Source of the DNA: Alistipes sp. ZOR0009 | Lineage (GTDB): Bacteria; Bacteroidota; Bacteroidia; Bacteroidales; ZOR0009 | Direction of reading: 5' to 3' | Assembly: GCF_000798815.1 (NCBI RefSeq) | Contig: NZ_JTLD01000121.1 | Coordinates: 36,532 to 100,531, forward strand | DNA: 64,000 bases | Part shown: in pieces, positions 59,634-64,000 of the stretch | Layout of the letters: every line of letters begins with the position of its first letter | Numbering within the stretch: the first letter of the stretch is position 1 | Position numbers and translations under genes: made by a program | Notes under the pieces: model-generated | The model's database searches: none | What the model saw: the letters and a program-made list of their open reading frames with translations, nothing else | What the model was told of the DNA's origin: nothing

Positions 59634-61988
59634 CTAAAAGAAGCCATCGTCGTCTTCTTTCTCGGGTTGTACTGGTGTGTTGGCACAATCGAACGACACA
59701 TCTGGCATTACTGATGGTTTTTCGAAGTAGAGGTTTGGCTTTACGGCTAGCGACGGATCGGCAAAAACCTTCTTTAGGAAGTTTGCAAATACGGGCATGG
59801 CCACGGCCGCACCCTCGCCTCGGTTGGTAAGGTGGATGGAGCGCTCTTCGCCACCAACCCATGTTCCTGCTACCAATTTTGGAGTTATTCCAATAAACCA
59901 GCCGTCGGAGTTGTTGTTCGTTGTTCCTGTCTTTCCAGCAACTTCGCCCCTAATACCGTACTGGTAGCCCAACTTAGCGGCGGTTCCTTTCGAAACAACA
60001 CCCTTTAGCATTTCGATCATGGTGTAGGCCGTTTGATCGTTTATTGCTTCGTTCTTTTGAGGAGCAAACGAGGCCAGCGTGTTTCCGTGCTTATCCTCTA
60101 TTCGAAGAACGGCTATAGGATCTACGTGTACCCCTTTATTTACAAATGTTCCGTAGGCGCTAACCATTTCTAGCAGCGTAATGTCTGATGGGCCAAGGCA
60201 GATTGATACAACAGGATCTAATACGCTTTTGATACCCATCTTATGCGCCAAATCAACGACGGCCTGTGGCGAGTACTGCTTCATTAGGTAGGCCGAGATG
60301 TTGTTTATGGAGTTGGCCAATCCAAACTTAAGGGTTACCATTTTTCCATTATAGGGCTCCAAGTATTTTGCACTTGCGTTTTTAGGGGTCCAAGGCTCCT
60401 GTCCTGGTCCCATGTCAAAGGTCACAGGAATGTTTGGTGCCTGATCGCAGGGTTTCATGCCCTCCTGCATGGCAAGCGTATACAGGAATGGTTTAAATGT
60501 CGAACCAACCTGACGCTTTCCTTGGTAAACCTGATCGTACTTGAAGTTTACAAAATCGACACCTCCAACCCACGCTTTTAGATTTCCGGTTTGAGGCTCT
60601 ATGGCTACGAAGCTTGCACGAAGGAATCGCTTGTAGTATTTGATAGAGTCCATAGGTGTCATAACCGTATCCACATCCCCTTTGTAGCTGAATATGGTCA
60701 TATCGGTGGGTGTGTTGAAGCTTTTGGTTATCTGCTCCTGCGATGCTCCGGCATTACGTAGGTTACGGTAGCGGTCGGTTTGCTTCATCGCATTTTCGAG
60801 CAGCTGCTTCACTTTTTCATTGTTAATGTCGCTGGAGTAAATGCGGTAGTTCATGCGTTTTTGCTGCGCATCAAAATCTTTTTGAACTACATTGGCCATA
60901 TGCTCCTTGAGTGCCTCTTCGGCATACTTTTGCATTTTGGCATTAATTGTAGTGTAAATCTTTAGGCCATCTTTGTATAGGTTGTAGGGCGTACCATCTT
61001 GCTTTAGATTTTTGTTGCACCAGCCATACAGAGGGTCTGTTTCCCATCTGATGGAGTCTTGGCGGTACATATCCTTGTCAAAGTAGTTGTCTACATCTGG
61101 TTTTTTGGCGGTAAGGATAATACGGAGCATTTCGCGGAAGTATGGTGCGATGCCACCCGTGTTATCCATTGGACTAAATTTAAGCTTTATAGGAAGCGCG
61201 GCTAGCGAGTCGTACTGCTCTCGGGTAAGCAGGTCATTGCTGTACATTTTATCTAGCACGAAGTTGCGCTTGGCGGTTGCCCTTTCATTATGCCGTACGG
61301 GATTGTACCGGCTTGGTGCATTTAGCAATCCAACCAGTAACGCCGATTCCTCGACAGTTAAGTCGGCAGGAGTTTTGTCGAAGTAGATCTTGGCAGCGGT
61401 TTTAACGCCCCAGGCATTATTGCCAAAGGGTACCATATTAAAGTACATTGCTAAGATTTCCTCTTTGGTGTAGTTGCGTTCGAGTTTTACTGCGGTAATC
61501 CACTCCTTAAACTTGGTTATAACGAGGTTGGCCTTGCTCAATATTCCCGAATGGATTGATGTATCGCGAGGGAAAAGCTGCTTAGCCAGCTGCTGGCTAA
61601 CGGTACTACCTCCTCCTGCGCTTTCATCGCCCATTATTATGGTTTTTACAAACACGCGGCTTAGACCTCGGAAGTCGATGCCCGAGTGCTTGTAAAATCG
61701 AATATCTTCGGTGGAGATTAGAGCTCCAACAAGATTGGGCGAAATTTCGTCGTAGCTAACAAATGAACGATTTTGCACGTAAAACGTTCCTAAGAGTTGT
61801 CCATCGTCCGCAATAATTTCTGTTGCCAGATTGCTGGAGGGGTTTTCTAGCTGCTCAAAAGTGGGCAGAGGCCCAAAGGCTCCTAGCCCTATGAGGGTGA
61901 AAATTAGCACCAGTAGTGCTACAGGGGCGAGGAATATACCCCAAAACCAAATCAGGAATTTATGCCTAAGCTCTTTATTTTTGCTCAT
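59634..61988 (-). CDS. Bifunctional penicillin-binding protein 1A (transglycosylase/transpeptidase)
   Basis: 784 residues with one N-terminal membrane helix (about 11-37). The glycosyltransferase-51 domain carries the catalytic Glu94 in STEDIRFYKHSGID and YTKEEILAMYFNMVPFG. The transpeptidase domain has the three serine motifs: S-T-F-K in VGSTFKPF, SINN, and GKTGTTNN. It polymerises and cross-links peptidoglycan on the periplasmic side. All catalytic motifs are intact. It is divergent from the integrase gene, and a -7 box lies 22 bases upstream of its start. Confidence 0.96.
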   Translation of the reverse strand: MSKNKELRHKFLIWFWGIFLAPVALLVLIFTLIGLGAFGPLPTFEQLENPSSNLATEIIADDGQLLGTFYVQNRSFVSYDEISPNLVGALISTEDIRFYKHSGIDFRGLSRVFVKTIIMGDESAGGGSTVSQQLAKQLFPRDTSIHSGILSKANLVITKFKEWITAVKLERNYTKEEILAMYFNMVPFGNNAWGVKTAAKIYFDKTPADLTVEESALLVGLLNAPSRYNPVRHNERATAKRNFVLDKMYSNDLLTREQYDSLAALPIKLKFSPMDNTGGIAPYFREMLRIILTAKKPDVDNYFDKDMYRQDSIRWETDPLYGWCNKNLKQDGTPYNLYKDGLKIYTTINAKMQKYAEEALKEHMANVVQKDFDAQQKRMNYRIYSSDINNEKVKQLLENAMKQTDRYRNLRNAGASQEQITKSFNTPTDMTIFSYKGDVDTVMTPMDSIKYYKRFLRASFVAIEPQTGNLKAWVGGVDFVNFKYDQVYQGKRQVGSTFKPFLYTLAMQEGMKPCDQAPNIPVTFDMGPGQEPWTPKNASAKYLEPYNGKMVTLKFGLANSINNISAYLMKQYSPQAVVDLAHKMGIKSVLDPVVSICLGPSDITLLEMVSAYGTFVNKGVHVDPIAVLRIEDKHGNTLASFAPQKNEAINDQTAYTMIEMLKGVVSKGTAAKLGYQYGIRGEVAGKTGTTNNNSDGWFIGITPKLVAGTWVGGEERSIHLTNRGEGAAVAMPVFANFLKKVFADPSLAVKPNLYFEKPSVMPDVSFDCANTPVQPEKEDDDGFF

Positions 61989-62010
61989 GGTCTATATTTT
62001 ACGTCGACGA

Positions 62011-62018
62011 CAAAGGTA
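62011..62018 (-). promoter_or_regulatory. -7 box of the PBP1A gene
   Basis: TACCTTTG on the minus strand matches TAnnTTTG. A TTG lies 22 bases further upstream (62041-62043), an acceptable -33 spacing, which makes this the best-formed promoter in the window. Confidence 0.5.
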
Positions 62019-62051
62019 TAAATCTATAGTTTTAAATTCTCAAGGCAAAAT

Positions 62052-62059
62052 TATATTTG
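62052..62059 (+). promoter_or_regulatory. -7 box of the integrase gene
   Basis: TATATTTG matches TAnnTTTG, 22 bases before the ATG at 62082, divergent from the PBP1A box. Confidence 0.45.
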
Positions 62060-62081
62060 CGAGCATAAATTTTGAATAGTT

Positions 62082-63245
62082 ATGCTTGCAATCACTAATT
62101 TAACAAAATCTTCTCTTTTAAATCTTAAACTTAACGCAATGCTACATGCTGATTTTCGTGTAAGGCTACAAGCACGAAAATGTACAGATAAGTGTACAGT
62201 TGTAATATACCTAAAGCTCACGAAAGGAGTTAGTTACAGGTTGTTAACTACGGGGGTGCATTGCCTAAAGAGCGAGTTTAATAGCAAGAAGCAAATTATT
62301 TCGAATCCTACATTAAATCAACAAGTTCAGCTACAGGTTAACGAGGCAATTGCTGTTTGCAATTTGCTTGTACTTCAAAAAAAAACATTTGCGCTCGACG
62401 ACATTGTTCGAATCTTAAGACCTGTAGCAGATGTTTATACGTTTTCTGATGCTGTTGAAGACTATCTTCAGCATAAATCAAAAAAAATCAAAGCATCGTC
62501 TTTTGCCGTAATTCAATCCTCGCTACGCACATTTATTCGCAAGTTGGAGGTAAGGAATAGCGATATAGGTGCAATGTCTGTTAGGCTGTTGGAGGACAAA
62601 TTGAATAAAATTTGTCACACGTTTGCTAATAACACGCTTCGAGGGAGATTGATAATGCTCAATGCAGCCTTGGAAAAGGCGCTACGGGCGGGCAAGATTG
62701 AAAAAAATCCAATGTCCTACATCTCTTACGAGGATTATAAAAACGAGGCTGAATTTAGGGTGAAAAACATCCCATCGATTGTCGACATTTTAAATTGCAA
62801 TAAGGCTAGTAACGTCTTATTGCAGGATGCTGCTAAATTTCAAAGTTCGACCGCCTTGTCATATTCGGACATGATCCTGTTGGATGAAAGTGATTTTTTG
62901 CAGGTTGATGACATGTATTTGATATCAAGTAAGCGTAAAAAGACAGGCAAGAGCTTTTTAATACCAATCGACATTGCGACTAAGGCGTTATTTGATAAGC
63001 ATAAAGGTTTTTCAGAATTGAAGTATAGGCGTTATTACGATTACTTGAAAGATACTTACAACGTAGGGACGCACGCACTACGTCACGCGAAGGCACAGGA
63101 ATTGCTATGTAGAGGGTTGCCAATTGAGGCTTTGGCGCGTGTTTTGGGGCATTCAAGCACTCAAATGACACTGAAGTACGCTCCGTTGCATTTGAGAGGC
63201 TTTACGAGTGGTGAAATGGAATTATTTAAAAAGGATGTAAAATAA
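62082..63245 (+). CDS. Tyrosine recombinase (phage-type integrase), Arg I replaced
   Basis: 387 residues. An N-terminal arm-binding region with a beta segment (CTVVIYLKLTKG) is followed by a SAM-like core-binding domain (about 120-230) and the catalytic domain. Catalytic residues seen: a Lys in SKRKKTGK (about 288-295), H331-x-x-R334 in THALRHAKAQ, His357 in LGHSSTQ, and the nucleophile Tyr366 in TLKYAP. The first Arg, normally in a TGLRYSD-like motif, is Ser260 (TALSYSD). This is unusual and may impair strand cleavage. It faces away from PBP1A and converges on a phage tail-fibre-like gene, so it probably belongs to a prophage or other integrated element. Confidence 0.85.
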   Translation: MLAITNLTKSSLLNLKLNAMLHADFRVRLQARKCTDKCTVVIYLKLTKGVSYRLLTTGVHCLKSEFNSKKQIISNPTLNQQVQLQVNEAIAVCNLLVLQKKTFALDDIVRILRPVADVYTFSDAVEDYLQHKSKKIKASSFAVIQSSLRTFIRKLEVRNSDIGAMSVRLLEDKLNKICHTFANNTLRGRLIMLNAALEKALRAGKIEKNPMSYISYEDYKNEAEFRVKNIPSIVDILNCNKASNVLLQDAAKFQSSTALSYSDMILLDESDFLQVDDMYLISSKRKKTGKSFLIPIDIATKALFDKHKGFSELKYRRYYDYLKDTYNVGTHALRHAKAQELLCRGLPIEALARVLGHSSTQMTLKYAPLHLRGFTSGEMELFKKDVK

Positions 63246-63246
63246 A

Positions 63247-63276
63247 AAAAGGGGTGTCTAGGACGCCCCTTTTCAT
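63247..63276. terminator. Bidirectional terminator between integrase and tail-fibre-like gene
   Basis: AAAAGGGGTGTC/GGACGCCCCTTTT stem (one G-U pair) with flanking A/T runs, placed between the convergent genes. Confidence 0.82.
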
Positions 63277-63277
63277 T

Positions 63278-64000
63278 TTAATACGAATACATCAGTATGT
63301 TTGCTTTGCAGCCTGGATATCTTACAAAAGCTTCGGATTGAATGATAAAAAAATTAGATTCTTTTGTGTATCCGACAGGATAACCATAAAAATCTCCTCC
63401 AGTAGATTCCGCTTCGAGCGTTATGTGTACCATGTATTCATATGAATTTAATGAGTGATCGATACGTATTCCGTCAGCACCCCAAGACCCACTCCCTTTT
63501 ATGATTCCTTTTTTGTAAATGATGGTACCTCGCGAACTTTCAATTAATGCGCTACCTAAAAAAGGCATAGAGTTGCTTTTTAGTGCATAAATGTCATGGT
63601 CGTGATTAATGTTAGCCTTCTCTGCGAGCTTGTTAATGATAGTTGTTGCAAAGTTTGGGTCATTCCCAATAGCCGTTGCAAGTTCCTTTAAAGTGTCTAA
63701 CGCTGAAGGAGACGAGGCTACTAGTTCTGCTATTTTATCAGCAATCTTTTGCCTTACATATTCCGTCGTTGCAAAATCAGCAGGATTGCTAGCGTTATAG
63801 GGTGTGTAACCTAAAGCTGCAGTAATCATAGCCTGGTTGATTCCTGTTAGAAAATTCCCAAAATTTCCTAGGTCGTTGGCAAACTGGCTGAGTTTTGAAG
63901 GCCGATTCCCGATGGACTCCCAGATGTGAGCATGCTCGGCATTTGCCTTGCCTGCTATCAAGTTGACAACGGTTGTTGCAAAATTTGGATCGTTTCCAAT
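63278..64000 (-). CDS. Phage tail-fibre/collar-like protein, C-terminal part (gene continues past window end)
   Basis: The frame stays open to the right edge, so only the last 240 or so residues are seen. Two copies of a repeat are visible: DPNFATTIINKLAEKANINHDH and, at the window edge, DPNFATTVVNLIAGKANAEHAH, each following an IGN step. The element LDTLKELATAIGNDPNFAT is typical of repeated segments in tail-fibre and phage-like adhesin proteins. The C-terminal 100 residues are beta-rich and end SY, like a receptor-binding tip. With the integrase next to it, it suggests a prophage or tail-like element beyond the edge. The protein may instead belong to a non-phage adhesin. Confidence 0.72.
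   Translation of the reverse strand: MGNDPNFATTVVNLIAGKANAEHAHIWESIGNRPSKLSQFANDLGNFGNFLTGINQAMITAALGYTPYNASNPADFATTEYVRQKIADKIAELVASSPSALDTLKELATAIGNDPNFATTIINKLAEKANINHDHDIYALKSNSMPFLGSALIESSRGTIIYKKGIIKGSGSWGADGIRIDHSLNSYEYMVHITLEAESTGGDFYGYPVGYTKESNFFIIQSEAFVRYPGCKANILMYSY

Overview
The window is chromosomal DNA of a member of the Bacteroidota. The evidence is exact TAnnTTTG -7 promoter boxes in front of many genes, few Shine-Dalgarno sequences, short lipobox lipoproteins, and family markers: an LruC-domain lipoprotein, DUF1987/SiaC, a CoA transferase of the succinate/acetate type, and OmpA-type coiled-coil lipoproteins. I see no basis for naming a genus. Base composition is uneven by eye: roughly 1-41 kb is AT-rich, while about 41.4-46.5 kb is clearly GC-richer.

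Layout. 1-4.8 kb: end of a surface-polysaccharide locus (chain-length protein, flippase, polymerase/ligase, acyltransferase). 4.9-11.6 kb: housekeeping genes (MazG-like, Dtd, nitroreductase, EamA transporter, flippase-like membrane protein, EEP hydrolase), two tRNA-Gly genes and a PurQ-like protein that has lost its catalytic residues. 11.8-22.9 kb: a ten-gene same-strand signalling/transport operon: active CheR, degenerate CheR, stand-alone CheB, two membrane GAF proteins (one ending in a SpoIIE phosphatase), a SiaB-type kinase, a SiaC-type phosphoprotein, an ABCG-like transporter with extra N-terminal domains, a lipoprotein and a secreted protein. It has no chemoreceptor, CheA, CheW or SiaD. 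This is my best candidate for an undescribed system. 23-23.8 kb: a DgkA homologue lacking its catalytic Glu and a small AT-hook-like protein.

23.8-44.7 kb: one long minus-strand run. It starts with four glycosyltransferases, an LruC lipoprotein, a hexapeptide acyltransferase and a fifth glycosyltransferase, and continues into three paralogous hybrid histidine kinases, one of 2199 residues with about eleven PAS domains. The close spacing suggests that exopolysaccharide synthesis and these sensors are linked. 45-62 kb: mostly single genes (Nudix-like regulator, tRNA-Leu, dxs, OmpA lipoprotein, Nramp transporter, TlpA-like thioredoxin, phosphodiesterase, DUF2971 protein, lipoproteins, XRE regulator, CoA transferase, small beta-barrel, PBP1A). 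Between the XRE regulator and the CoA transferase lies a 41-bp tandem repeat array, and at 44.9 kb a set of five 11-bp phased repeats. 62-64 kb: a tyrosine recombinase and the C-terminal part of a phage tail-fibre-like protein, probably the edge of a prophage or related element that continues past the window.

A recurring theme is pseudo-enzymes. The Wzc-type P-loop, PurQ, second CheR, DgkA, Nudix and integrase homologues all lack one or more residues that are catalytic in their families. All calls rest on reading the translations and sequence by eye; no searches were run.
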